From the NCBI GenBank assembly GCA_946615875.1, contig CAMOIK010000089.1, forward strand, positions 1-8,416: 8,416 nucleotides of DNA. Reading direction: 5' to 3'. Within the stretch, counting starts at the first letter, position 1. Each line of letters starts with the position of its first letter. Shown piece by piece: positions 1 through 6,519 of the stretch. Source of the stretch: an uncultured Verrucomicrobiota bacterium. Lineage in GTDB: Bacteria > Verrucomicrobiota > Kiritimatiellia > RFP12 > UBA1067. The position numbers were made by a program, and so were the translations under genes. The notes under the pieces were generated by a model. That model was not told the origin of the DNA and ran no database searches. It saw only the letters and a program-made list of their open reading frames with translations.

Positions 1-1412
1 ACGCCAGGCGTAAGCCAAGAACGGAGAACCGCGCCCTTGACATATGTGAAGTCGAGCTTGGCGAGTTCCTCCGCGCTCGGCCGGGAGGCGGCGGAGAGCG
101 TCACCTTGCCGCTGCAGACAAACTTCACCTTCGAGGCCGTAAGAGCCGCGTCAAGCGTGATCGTGGCGTCTGCGGGAATCTTCAGGACCGATTCGCCGGA
201 AGGGACCGCCTCGTTGATGTCTGCCGCCGTGATGTCGGTCTCTGCGATTTCGGGCGCCGTCGCCTTCACGATCTGGATTGCCGCGATGCATCCGCGGGCA
301 GGCGCCACCTTGTGGCCGACAACGGCAACCGTGCGCGCGTCCGTGGCCTTCAAAACGGGAGTGACGAGATAGTTCACGCCTTCCAAATATCCGGCGACGG
401 AGGATTTGCCCCAGCTCTGCGTGCCTTCGGCCGTCGCGTACGCTTGCGTATCGTCCTTGGAAGCATTCGCGGAACAGTAGCCGACGCCGTTTACGGTCAC
501 ATACCCGAACTGCACATCGGTATTGTCGGTCGAACTATAGACGACGACCTTGTAGAACTCGAACGGCACGTTCGAGATTGTCACCGTGGGCGTCGTATTG
601 TTTTCATTTTCGTCGATGTAGCCGTAACGAATGTCGGTGGCGGCGGCATATGTCGTCCCGTTCGCATACGTCCCGCGCGTTCCGGAGATCGCCAGCGTCG
701 AGCCGGGGAGCTGGCTCTGGACGTAGGCGCCGTCCACCATGCCGAGAATATTGACGGTATTGTAGGTGGCGACCACGCCCTTCTTCTGCGTCCAGTACGG
801 CCCGGGAACGGCGAAACCGGGCGCGCCTGCGGCGTCGCTTGTCGTCAATTCGGCGGAATTGGCGTAGGTGAAATTGACATTGATCGAGGAGAAATCTTCC
901 GGCTGCGCGAGCTTGAGGCCGAAAACGCCATAGCCATCGGCATCTGCGGCTGTCGCAAGCTGAACATCCCATCTGCCGTCCGTCAAAACGGAAGTAAAAT
1001 CGACATCCACCGCGCCGTTGGCGGTGGAGTACCCTGTGGCGACCGCCTGCACGGTGACGTCGCCACCAGACTGGCGGAACTTCACCACCACGACTTTGGC
1101 GGAACCGCCATCGCGGATCTGGACTTCATAGCGCACGTACTCGCCGGTGGCGTCCGTGCCGGCCGTGCGGTTGCAGAAGGCCGCCGCGCTTCCGCGCACG
1201 GCTTCGCCGATCCACACGCCGCCCATTTTCGCGCACGGGAACACGGTCGTCCCCAGGTCATTCAGCGTAATGCCCTTGAAGGCAAGCTGCGGGGAAGTCG
1301 TGACGAAACCGCCGGTTTCGGCGAGGGATTCGCCATCGGCAAATGCGGTGGCGAGAGAAGCGACGCATACAGCCGCTATGCACAGCAGGCGTCTGAAGAG
1401 CAAGTGCATCAT
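1..1412 (-). CDS. Secreted beta-rich protein of unknown function, 3' end missing
   Basis: Open from an ATG at 1412 to the left edge (470 codons visible, no stop), so the C-terminus is missing. The first residues, MMHLLFRRLL, are followed by a hydrophobic stretch to about residue 24 and an AFA|DG site, a classic Sec signal peptide cut after residue 25. The mature part is rich in Gly, Thr, Val and Ala with short alternating hydrophobic runs, as in extracellular beta-sandwich proteins. A module at about 210-383 contains FYKVVVYSSTDNTDVQFGYV (287-306) and ends in GCIAAIQIV (374-382), a pattern resembling jelly-roll surface domains. A second segment begins near 405 and ends at RSWLTPG at the edge. 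Five Cys in the mature visible part (60, 80, 313, 375, 433) could pair. The start is supported by AAAGGAG six nt upstream and a promoter beyond it; a second ATG at 1409 is possible. I do not recognise a named family. Adhesin, surface-layer or carbohydrate-binding roles are guesses. Confidence 0.85.
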   Translation of the reverse strand, partial: MMHLLFRRLLCIAAVCVASLATAFADGESLAETGGFVTTSPQLAFKGITLNDLGTTVFPCAKMGGVWIGEAVRGSAAAFCNRTAGTDATGEYVRYEVQIRDGGSAKVVVVKFRQSGGDVTVQAVATGYSTANGAVDVDFTSVLTDGRWDVQLATAADADGYGVFGLKLAQPEDFSSINVNFTYANSAELTTSDAAGAPGFAVPGPYWTQKKGVVATYNTVNILGMVDGAYVQSQLPGSTLAISGTRGTYANGTTYAAATDIRYGYIDENENNTTPTVTISNVPFEFYKVVVYSSTDNTDVQFGYVTVNGVGYCSANASKDDTQAYATAEGTQSWGKSSVAGYLEGVNYLVTPVLKATDARTVAVVGHKVAPARGCIAAIQIVKATAPEIAETDITAADINEAVPSGESVLKIPADATITLDAALTASKVKFVCSGKVTLSAASRPSAEELAKLDFTYVKGAVLRSWLTPG

Positions 1413-1418
1413 TGATGT

Positions 1419-1425
1419 CTCCTTT
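1419..1425 (-). promoter_or_regulatory. Strong Shine-Dalgarno of the secreted protein gene
   Basis: On the minus strand AAAGGAG ends six nt before the ATG at 1412, near-ideal spacing. It fixes the start of the secreted protein gene. Its 5' half lies inside a short inverted repeat (1422-1435), so it could be weakly masked in the mRNA. Confidence 0.8.
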
Positions 1426-1435
1426 CTTTTGAAAG
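1422..1435 (-). promoter_or_regulatory. Short inverted repeat overlapping the ribosome binding site
   Basis: The minus strand reads CTTTC, AAAA, GAAAG: a perfect 5-bp stem with a 4-nt loop, in the 5' leader of the secreted protein gene. The 3' arm includes the first bases of the Shine-Dalgarno sequence. The stem is mostly A-U pairs and would be weak. A regulatory role, for instance temperature-sensitive access, is only conceivable. Confidence 0.35.
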
Positions 1436-1453
1436 ATTTCTAGGTCTGGCCGT

Positions 1454-1462
1454 ATTATAGCA
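1454..1462 (-). promoter_or_regulatory. Extended -10 promoter for the secreted protein gene
   Basis: The minus strand reads TGC followed by TATAAT, a perfect sigma-70-type -10 hexamer with the TGn extension, preceded by an A/T-rich GAAATTTA. No TTGACA-like -35 is visible at 17-nt spacing (the hexamer there is CGCACG), as expected for extended -10 promoters. The start of transcription would fall near 1447, giving a leader of about 35 nt. It separates this gene from the upstream run of genes. Confidence 0.72.
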
Positions 1463-1524
1463 TAAATTTCGGCGCCCGTGCGTGACGACGCGAGAAAAAA
1501 TTGATGCGCGGCGGCGAAGGTCGG

Positions 1525-2091
1525 CTACAGCCCCGTCATTATCCGCTTGACTTCCGCGAGGGCGCGGGCACGATGTGAAACGGCGTTCTTGACGGCCTCG
1601 CCCAGCTCCGCGAACGTCTCTCCGTATCCGTCCGGCACGAAGAGCGGATCGTAGCCAAAGCCCTTGGCGCCGCTCGCGGAAAGCGCTATGCGCCCGTTGC
1701 ACTTGCCCACGGCGGTGTGGCGGGTGCGGTCCGGCGCGACAAGCGCGATGGCGCAGGTGAAGCTCGCCTTGCGGTTCTCCACGCCTTCGAGATTGTGCAG
1801 CAGGAGCGCGTTGTTCGCCTCCGTGTCGCACGGTTCGCCGGCGTAGCGGGCGCTGCGGACGCCCGGGGCGCCGCCCAGCGCCTCGACCTCGAGGCCGGAA
1901 TCGTCGGCCATGCACCAGCAGCCGGGATGGCGCATGGCTATGGCCTCCACCTTTATCTGGGCGTTGCCGACGAAATCCGGCGCCGTCTCCTCTATGCCGG
2001 CGGGATCGTCCGCCACGACCTCGAAGCCGGGCAGCATCTCCGCGATTTCCTGGACCTTGTGCTTGTTGTGCGTGGCGAGATAGAGCTTCAT
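1525..2091 (-). CDS. rdgB: RdgB/HAM1 non-canonical purine NTP pyrophosphatase (XTP/dITP diphosphatase)
   Basis: Cytosolic house-cleaning enzyme that hydrolyses dITP, ITP and XTP to the monophosphate and pyrophosphate, keeping deaminated purines out of DNA and RNA. The 188-aa product has the family signatures in order: ATHNKHKVQEI at 6-16 (phosphate-binding loop), ADDSGLEVEALGGAPGVRSA at 62-81 (Mg-binding DDSGL and the AxYAG region), GFGYDPLFVP at 144-153 (base pocket) and SHRARAL at 172-178. Length fits the usual 190-200 aa. I chose the ATG at 2091 because MKLYLATHN is the usual family N-terminus. An ATG two codons earlier (2097) is possible, and the frame is open to an ATG at 2169. That longer form would translate a heptamer repeat (FSFFVHHSSFF) and is unlikely. 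No Shine-Dalgarno precedes any of these starts, unlike most neighbouring genes. It lies 127 nt after thrC on the same strand. Confidence 0.96.
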   Translation of the reverse strand: MKLYLATHNKHKVQEIAEMLPGFEVVADDPAGIEETAPDFVGNAQIKVEAIAMRHPGCWCMADDSGLEVEALGGAPGVRSARYAGEPCDTEANNALLLHNLEGVENRKASFTCAIALVAPDRTRHTAVGKCNGRIALSASGAKGFGYDPLFVPDGYGETFAELGEAVKNAVSHRARALAEVKRIMTGL

Positions 2092-2097
2092 GGGCAT

Positions 2098-2139
2098 GAA
2101 GAATGATGAATGGTGGACGAAGAATGAAAATGAGGGGTC
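2098..2139 (-). repeat. Heptanucleotide tandem repeat upstream of rdgB
   Basis: Read on the plus strand in steps of seven: GAAGAAT, GATGAAT, GGTGGAC, GAAGAAT, GAAAATG, AGGGGTC. GAAGAATGA recurs exactly 21 nt apart (2098 and 2119). On the gene strand the core unit is ATTCTTC/ATTCATC, a pyrimidine-rich tract ending just before the first rdgB start codons. It is degenerate and decays toward 2139. It occupies the position of the expected ribosome binding site. Confidence 0.6.
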
Positions 2140-2190
2140 GGGAGCCTGGAAGATGGAGCCGTGCGGCATTCGTCGAGGGACTCAGGCGAA

Positions 2191-2246
2191 CCATCCACTA
2201 CCCTCTGCCAACTACCATCTACCCTCTGACATCTGCCAGCTCCCTG
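2191..2246 (-). repeat. Heptanucleotide tandem repeat spanning the thrC stop codon
   Basis: On the plus strand this splits into eight heptamers: CCATCCA, CTACCCT, CTGCCAA, CTACCAT, CTACCCT, CTGACAT, CTGCCAG, CTCCCTG. Seven begin with CT. The 21-nt blocks 2198-2218 and 2219-2239 match at 17 of 21 positions, and CTACCCTCTG is repeated exactly. The array covers the last nine codons or so of thrC, its TAG stop, and about 28 nt beyond. Its sequence differs from the ATTCTTC array 50 nt away, but the period is the same. Confidence 0.7.
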
Positions 2247-3604
2247 ACGGCGGCGTCAATGCCGGCGACCTCGACGACCTTGTTCTGCACGACCGGCAGG
2301 GTCTTGAGGTCGCGGAAGGACGGCGGAGGATCGACGAGCACGTCCTCGCCGAACGCCCTCTGGCACGTCTCCGGGAACTTGTATGGCGTGGCGGTGGCGG
2401 CGACGACGAGACGGCGCCCGTTCCTGGGGTGGCCGAGGGCGCGCGCCACATGGGTCGCCACCGCTGTATGCGGGTCCAGGATGTATCCACTGGCCGACTT
2501 CATGCGCCGCATCTCCTCTTCCGTTTCCTCGGGCGTGGCGACTCCGCCCTCGAACTCCGCAAAGAGCCGTGCCTTGGCGCGCGCATTCAACTCGTAGCGC
2601 CCTTTCTTCGCCAAGTCGTCCATCAGGCGGGCGACTTCGGAGCAGTCGCCGTCATTCAGCAGCCACAGCAAGCGTTCGACGTTCGAAGACTTGCGGATAT
2701 CCATCGACGGGGAATTCGTCACCGTGAACTTGTCGCCAGGATCGTAAACCCCGGTCTTGACGAAGCGCGCCAGCACGTCATTGACGTTGGACGCGCATAT
2801 GAACTTGCCTATAGGCGCACCGAGCCGCTTCGCGTAGTATGCCGCCAGCAGATTGCCGAAGTTCCCGGACGGCACTACAACGTCGAACGCGCCAAGACGC
2901 GATGCCGCAAGCATATAGTAGCCAATCTGCGGCACTAGGCGTCCTGTGTTGATGGAGTTCGCCGATGAGAGCGCCACTCCCTTCTCCGCCGCCTCCGCAT
3001 TCAGCGCCTCGTCGGCGAAAATCCTCTTGACGGCCGCCTGCGCATCGTCGAAATTCCCCTTGATCGCAATCGCATGCACGTTCGCGTCGCTTGGCGTCGT
3101 CATCTGGAGACGCTGGATTTCGGATGTGCCGACATTCGGGAAAAACACCGCCACCTCAGTGCCTTCGACACCGGCGAAACCCTGCATCGCAGCCGACCCC
3201 GTGTCGCCGCTCGTCGCCGTCAAAATCAGCACGCGGCGGCCTTTCGCCGCATGGCGCATGAAAACGGGCAGCATCGAGAGGGCGACGTCCTTGAATGCAC
3301 CTGTCCGGCCATGGAAAAGCTCGAGGATATGCATCCCGTCCGCCTCGACAATCGGCACGGGCTCTGGCGACGGGAAGCGCGAAAGCAGACGCGCCACCGC
3401 CTCGCTGCGCACACTCGCCGGGAAGTCGCCAAAGAGTTCCGCCAGCACATACTCCTCCGCCGCTCCAAGTGTCGCGAGCGGCGGCAACGCCTCCTTCGCC
3501 GACACGCTCTCCGGCACGTAAAGCCCGCCGTCGGGAGCAAGCCCCTGAAACACGGTGTCCACCGCGTTCGCCTTCAACCCTTTTCTCGTAGATACGTATT
3601 GCAT
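2219..3604 (-). CDS. thrC: Threonine synthase (PLP-dependent)
   Basis: Converts O-phospho-L-homoserine and water to L-threonine and phosphate, the last step of threonine synthesis in the cytosol. The 461-aa product matches the longer bacterial class (about 430-500 aa). VSTRKG at 4-9 and APDGGLYVPE at 23-32 are the family N-terminus. HGRTGAFKDVALSMLPVF (98-115) carries the PLP-binding Lys105; ATSGDTGSAA (130-139) and PSGNFGN (245-251) bind the cofactor phosphate. FFPNVGTSEIQRLQM (154-168), NSINTGRLVPQIGYY (216-230), TNSPSMDIRKSSN (296-308) and TATPYKFPE (404-412) are also conserved. The start at 3604 is supported by AGGA nine nt upstream. An in-frame 34-codon extension to 3706 overlaps the methyltransferase gene and is rejected. 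The gene starts 35 nt after that stop, so co-transcription is likely. Odd point: the last residues, VRELADVRG, and the stop are encoded by a heptamer repeat. Confidence 0.97.
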   Translation of the reverse strand: MQYVSTRKGLKANAVDTVFQGLAPDGGLYVPESVSAKEALPPLATLGAAEEYVLAELFGDFPASVRSEAVARLLSRFPSPEPVPIVEADGMHILELFHGRTGAFKDVALSMLPVFMRHAAKGRRVLILTATSGDTGSAAMQGFAGVEGTEVAVFFPNVGTSEIQRLQMTTPSDANVHAIAIKGNFDDAQAAVKRIFADEALNAEAAEKGVALSSANSINTGRLVPQIGYYMLAASRLGAFDVVVPSGNFGNLLAAYYAKRLGAPIGKFICASNVNDVLARFVKTGVYDPGDKFTVTNSPSMDIRKSSNVERLLWLLNDGDCSEVARLMDDLAKKGRYELNARAKARLFAEFEGGVATPEETEEEMRRMKSASGYILDPHTAVATHVARALGHPRNGRRLVVAATATPYKFPETCQRAFGEDVLVDPPPSFRDLKTLPVVQNKVVEVAGIDAAVRELADVRG

Positions 3605-3639
3605 CTTCTGTCTTCCTTTTTGAAATAGTGCCGTGGGAA

Positions 3640-4416
3640 TTAGAGCTTCGCAAAGCGCCGCTTCATCACCGCCACCGCGTCGGGATTGGAATCCACGAGA
3701 ATGCACCTGCGGCCATTCTCGTGCGCACTCTCCCCAAACGTGCCGGACCCTGCGAAGAAGTCCAGCAGCATGTCACCCGGATTGGAGTGCACCTTAACGA
3801 TGCGGTCTATGATGCCACGCGGCTTCTGGGTGGCGTAGCCCGTCTTCTCGCGCCCTACAGTGCTCACTATCGTGTGCCACCATACGTCGGTGGGCGTCTT
3901 GCCGCGCGCCGCCTTCTCCGGGCCGACAAACCCCGGCGCCATGTAAGGGATGCGGTCGATCGCGTCGTAATTGTAGGTGTATCGCTTCGGGTTCTTCGCA
4001 TACCAGAGGATGTTGTCGTGCTTCGCGCTCCACCTGCACCTCGACCGCGCACCGTAATCGTAGGCCCATATTATCTCGTTTATGAACGAGTCTCGCCCGA
4101 AGATGCCGTCCAGCATCACCTTGCAGTAGTGGACTTCGCGGTAGTCAATGTGAAAGAAGAGCGAGCCATCCTGCTTCAGAACGCGATACGCCTCCTCCAT
4201 GCGCGGCTTCAGGAAGCCGACGAAATCGTCGTACGAATCCTCGTAGCCAAACGACGCCTCCGCCACTTTCACATCATTTTCGGCGTGAAATCTACTCCTG
4301 TGCTGGCGGCGTCCCGTGTTGAATGGCGGATCTATGTAGATGAGATCCACGAACCCCGAAGGCGCCGCCCTCAAGTATTCAAGATTGTCGCAAAGATGAA
4401 TCTCGGGCTTATCCAC
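3640..4416 (-). CDS. Solitary beta-class DNA methyltransferase (N6-adenine or N4-cytosine)
   Basis: Transfers a methyl group from S-adenosylmethionine to an exocyclic amino group of adenine or cytosine in DNA. The 258-aa product has the beta-class order: catalytic motif IV, YIDPPFNTG (27-35), comes first; TQKP (196-199) and SAM-binding motif I, LDFFAGSGTFGE (218-229), follow near the C-terminus, then VDSNPDA (241-247). The middle part includes HIDYREVHYCKVMLDGIFG and WAYDYGARS. No endonuclease, specificity subunit or repair gene is in the window, so it looks like an orphan enzyme inside a housekeeping gene run, 45 nt after ychF and 35 nt before thrC. The start is GTG (4416), supported by GGAGG ten nt upstream. 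The nearby ATG at 4433 is out of frame and soon stops. The recognition sequence cannot be read from the protein; DPPF leans toward adenine. Confidence 0.93.
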   Translation of the reverse strand: MDKPEIHLCDNLEYLRAAPSGFVDLIYIDPPFNTGRRQHRSRFHAENDVKVAEASFGYEDSYDDFVGFLKPRMEEAYRVLKQDGSLFFHIDYREVHYCKVMLDGIFGRDSFINEIIWAYDYGARSRCRWSAKHDNILWYAKNPKRYTYNYDAIDRIPYMAPGFVGPEKAARGKTPTDVWWHTIVSTVGREKTGYATQKPRGIIDRIVKVHSNPGDMLLDFFAGSGTFGESAHENGRRCILVDSNPDAVAVMKRRFAKL

Positions 4417-4426
4417 GCCTATCCAG

Positions 4427-4431
4427 CCTCC
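4427..4431 (-). promoter_or_regulatory. Shine-Dalgarno supporting a GTG start
   Basis: GGAGG on the minus strand lies ten nt before GTG at 4416. It selects the GTG start of the DNA methyltransferase, since no in-frame ATG lies in the 45-nt gap after ychF. Confidence 0.7.
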
Positions 4432-4461
4432 ATGACGTGCCGTACCGCCTGCGACGCAGCC

Positions 4462-5580
4462 TCAATTGAACATGAACTCCACCACGTCGCCGTCTTGCAT
4501 CTCGTATTCCTTGCCTTCGGGACGCAGCAGACCGGCGGCGCGCGCACCGCTCTCGCCGCCGCATTTCACGTAGTCGGCGTATGCGACGACCTGGGCGCGG
4601 ATGAAGCCCTTTTCGAAATCAGTGTGGATGACGCCGGCGCATTTCGGGGCCTTCCAGCCGCGGCGGAACGTCCAGGCGCGCACTTCCTTCGGGCCGGCGG
4701 TCAGGAAGCTGGCCAGCCCGAGAGTGCGGTAGGCTAGCTGGATGGTGCGGTCGAGCGAACTTTCCTTCAACCCGTAGCTTTCCAGGAACTCCTTCGCCTC
4801 GGCGTCGGAAAGCCCCGCGAGGTCGGCCTCCATCTGCGCGCATACCACCACCGTCTCGGCGCCCTCCTTCGCCGCGTATTCGCGGAGCCTCGCGACGTGC
4901 GGATTGCCTTCGCCGGCCACATCGTCGTCTGCGACGTTCGCGCAGTATATGACCGGCTTGTCGGTGAGGAAGTGCAGCTCCTTCAAGACGTTGAGTATGG
5001 GATCGCCTTCCTTGCGAGGGAACGAGCGCACGCTGCGGCCTTCTTCCAGATGCTTCAACAGGGCGGCGCACGCCTCCGCCTCGGGACGCAGCGGCGGCTT
5101 CGCCTGCGCTTCCTTGCGGACGCGCTCGTAGCGCTTCTGAAGCTGCTCCATGTCGGCGAGGATGAGTTCCGTCTCGATGACTTCGGCGTCGCTGACCGGA
5201 TCTATGGGCGCGGACTTGTTGCCGCCTTCCTGGACATGGATTATGTCGTCGTTCTCGAAGCATCTGACGACATGGAGGATGGCGTCGCACTCGCGGATGT
5301 TGGCGAGGAACTTGTTGCCCAGCCCTTCGCCCTTCGACGCGCCCTTCACGAGACCGGCGATGTCGGTGAACTCGACCGTAGCCCTGATCACCTTCTCGGG
5401 CTTGGCGATCTCGGCAAGCTTCTCAAGCCGCCCGTCGGCGACTTCGACGATGGCCGAGTTCGGCTCGATGGTGCAGAACGGATAGTTCTCCGCCGCAGCC
5501 TGCTGGCGCTTGGTGAGCGCGTTGAAGAGTGTCGATTTGCCGACGTTCGGCAGTCCTACGATTCCTACAGACAAAGACAT
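4462..5580 (-). CDS. ychF: YchF (OLA1-type) P-loop ATPase
   Basis: Universally conserved Obg-family protein that hydrolyses ATP in preference to GTP, binds ribosomes and is linked to stress and redox responses. The 372-aa product fits the usual length of about 363. Walker A is GLPNVGKST (9-17). NYPFCTIEPN (32-41) holds Cys36, equivalent to the redox-sensitive Cys35 of E. coli. The switch II region is DIAGLVKGASKGEGLGN (73-89). HVVRCFENDDIIHV (103-116) includes His115, matching the catalytic His114 of E. coli. A coiled-coil segment lies at about 130-180. A C-terminal TGS domain (about 290-371) ends in GDVVEFMFN. The nucleotide-specificity motif is NVAD (215-218), with Asp where most YchF have Glu. 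The start is 3 nt after the stop of the preceding gene with only a weak purine stretch upstream, so translational coupling is likely. The frequent partner pth is not next to it. Confidence 0.97.
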   Translation of the reverse strand: MSLSVGIVGLPNVGKSTLFNALTKRQQAAAENYPFCTIEPNSAIVEVADGRLEKLAEIAKPEKVIRATVEFTDIAGLVKGASKGEGLGNKFLANIRECDAILHVVRCFENDDIIHVQEGGNKSAPIDPVSDAEVIETELILADMEQLQKRYERVRKEAQAKPPLRPEAEACAALLKHLEEGRSVRSFPRKEGDPILNVLKELHFLTDKPVIYCANVADDDVAGEGNPHVARLREYAAKEGAETVVVCAQMEADLAGLSDAEAKEFLESYGLKESSLDRTIQLAYRTLGLASFLTAGPKEVRAWTFRRGWKAPKCAGVIHTDFEKGFIRAQVVAYADYVKCGGESGARAAGLLRPEGKEYEMQDGDVVEFMFN

Positions 5581-5583
5581 GGC

Positions 5584-6510
5584 TTATTGCTGTTCTTCGG
5601 GTTTAAGCGGCTTGAATTCCCAGTCGGGATAAAGGGATTTGAGGGTGTTGCGGTAGTAGTCCGCCGTGACGATGCGGCCGGCCTTGAACGCGTCGATGTA
5701 GAGGCGCTCAAGCTTCGCCACCGTGATGGCGCGAGACTTCGCGGCCAGTTCGTCCATGTGCTCGGCGACGACGCGCTGGCTTTTCGCCAGGCGCCGCTCC
5801 GCCTTCGGGAGGGAAGTGTCGTTCTCCGGCAGCAACGGCGCATCGCCGCGCTTCTCCTTTTCGTCAGCAGACGATATATTGGACAGGTCTTTGATGGTCT
5901 TCTCCGGCCTGAGAGCGAGTTCGCGCGCATCGAGTTCGGCCTTGTAGTCGTTGAGATCCTTTTCGAGCGCCGCGAGGTCGATGGCTTTCAGCTCCCAGAG
6001 CCGCGCCTCGTCGGCGACGGCCTGCGCCGCCGCCTTCTCGCGTTCCAGCCTGTCTGCCTCGGCCTGCGCCTTGGCGACCTCTGCATCGGCAAGAGCCTTG
6101 GCCTTCGCTGCTTCCGCCTGCGCAGCATCGGCCCTGGCCTTCTCCGCCTTGCGGTTGGCTTCGGCCGCCTCCGCCTCGGCTTCGCGGGCGGCGCGGTTTT
6201 CGCTGGCGGCGGCGGCATCGTGCTTGGCCTTCGCCTCCTCGGCCCTCTTCGCTTCGCGATCCGCCTCGGACGCCTTGCGCTGCTCCTGCGAAGCCTGGAG
6301 ACGCGCACGGTCGGCGTTTTCCGCCGCGACGGCCGCCTTCGCCTCGCTTTCCGCCTTGCGGGCCGCGAGTTTGGCGGCCTCCTCCGCACTCTCGGCGGCC
6401 TCTGCATTGTGGCGGGCGATCGCTTCGCGAGAGTTCATCACATATATGCCGGACAGCGCCGCCGCTATGACGGCGACACCCACGACTAGCATTGAAATCC
6501 ACTTCAGCAT
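5584..6510 (-). CDS. Membrane-anchored alanine-rich coiled-coil protein, TolA-like layout
   Basis: 308 aa, no family recognised. Residues 5-25 form one hydrophobic helix after MLKW, a probable uncleaved inner-membrane anchor that places the rest in the periplasm. Residues 27 to about 197 are almost entirely Ala, Glu, Lys, Arg and Asp with no Pro or Gly, as expected of one very long helix or coiled coil. At 201-236 there is a linker with Pro and Gly, then a predicted helical end domain (about 236-297) finishing in YPDWEFKPLKPEEQQ. The plan (anchor, long Ala/Lys/Glu helix, small end domain) is that of TolA, but the end domain does not look like TolA's. The start has an excellent AGGAGG nine nt upstream. 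The gene follows the secretin gene and precedes ychF by 3 nt. An accessory or scaffold role for the secretin machine is inferred from position only. Low-complexity sequence makes distant similarity unreliable. Confidence 0.85.
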   Translation of the reverse strand: MLKWISMLVVGVAVIAAALSGIYVMNSREAIARHNAEAAESAEEAAKLAARKAESEAKAAVAAENADRARLQASQEQRKASEADREAKRAEEAKAKHDAAAASENRAAREAEAEAAEANRKAEKARADAAQAEAAKAKALADAEVAKAQAEADRLEREKAAAQAVADEARLWELKAIDLAALEKDLNDYKAELDARELALRPEKTIKDLSNISSADEKEKRGDAPLLPENDTSLPKAERRLAKSQRVVAEHMDELAAKSRAITVAKLERLYIDAFKAGRIVTADYYRNTLKSLYPDWEFKPLKPEEQQ

Positions 6511-6519
6511 CTTATCTTC

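Noticed and set aside
312..1415. 367-codon open frame on the plus strand opposite the secreted protein gene
   Set aside because: The minus strand has a promoter, ribosome binding site and signal peptide. The plus frame shows only His/Arg/Gly-rich antisense composition.
1490..1524. Possible terminator after rdgB (a run of six T on the minus strand at 1495-1500)
   Set aside because: I could not find a convincing GC-rich stem directly before the T run.
2092..2169. N-terminal extension of rdgB starting MPHGSIFQAP
   Set aside because: The extra 26 residues are translated intergenic and heptamer-repeat sequence, absent from the family N-terminus, with no ribosome binding site before it.
3605..3706. 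34-codon upstream extension of thrC
   Set aside because: It overlaps the end of the methyltransferase gene, is unlike the conserved threonine synthase N-terminus, and the ATG at 3604 has its own ribosome binding site.
4434..4461. Small palindrome CTGCGTCGCAG between ychF and the methyltransferase gene
   Set aside because: Only a 4-bp stem with a 3-nt loop and no T run, too small to call a terminator or operator in GC-rich DNA.
3628..4737. 369-codon open frame on the plus strand opposite the methyltransferase and the end of ychF
   Set aside because: It covers intact, motif-complete genes on the other strand and crosses their boundary; no family features.
4897..6489. 530-codon open frame on the plus strand opposite ychF and the coiled-coil gene
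   Set aside because: It is the antisense shadow of two well-supported minus-strand genes, with an Arg/Leu/Gly-rich composition typical of GC-rich antisense frames and no recognisable domain.
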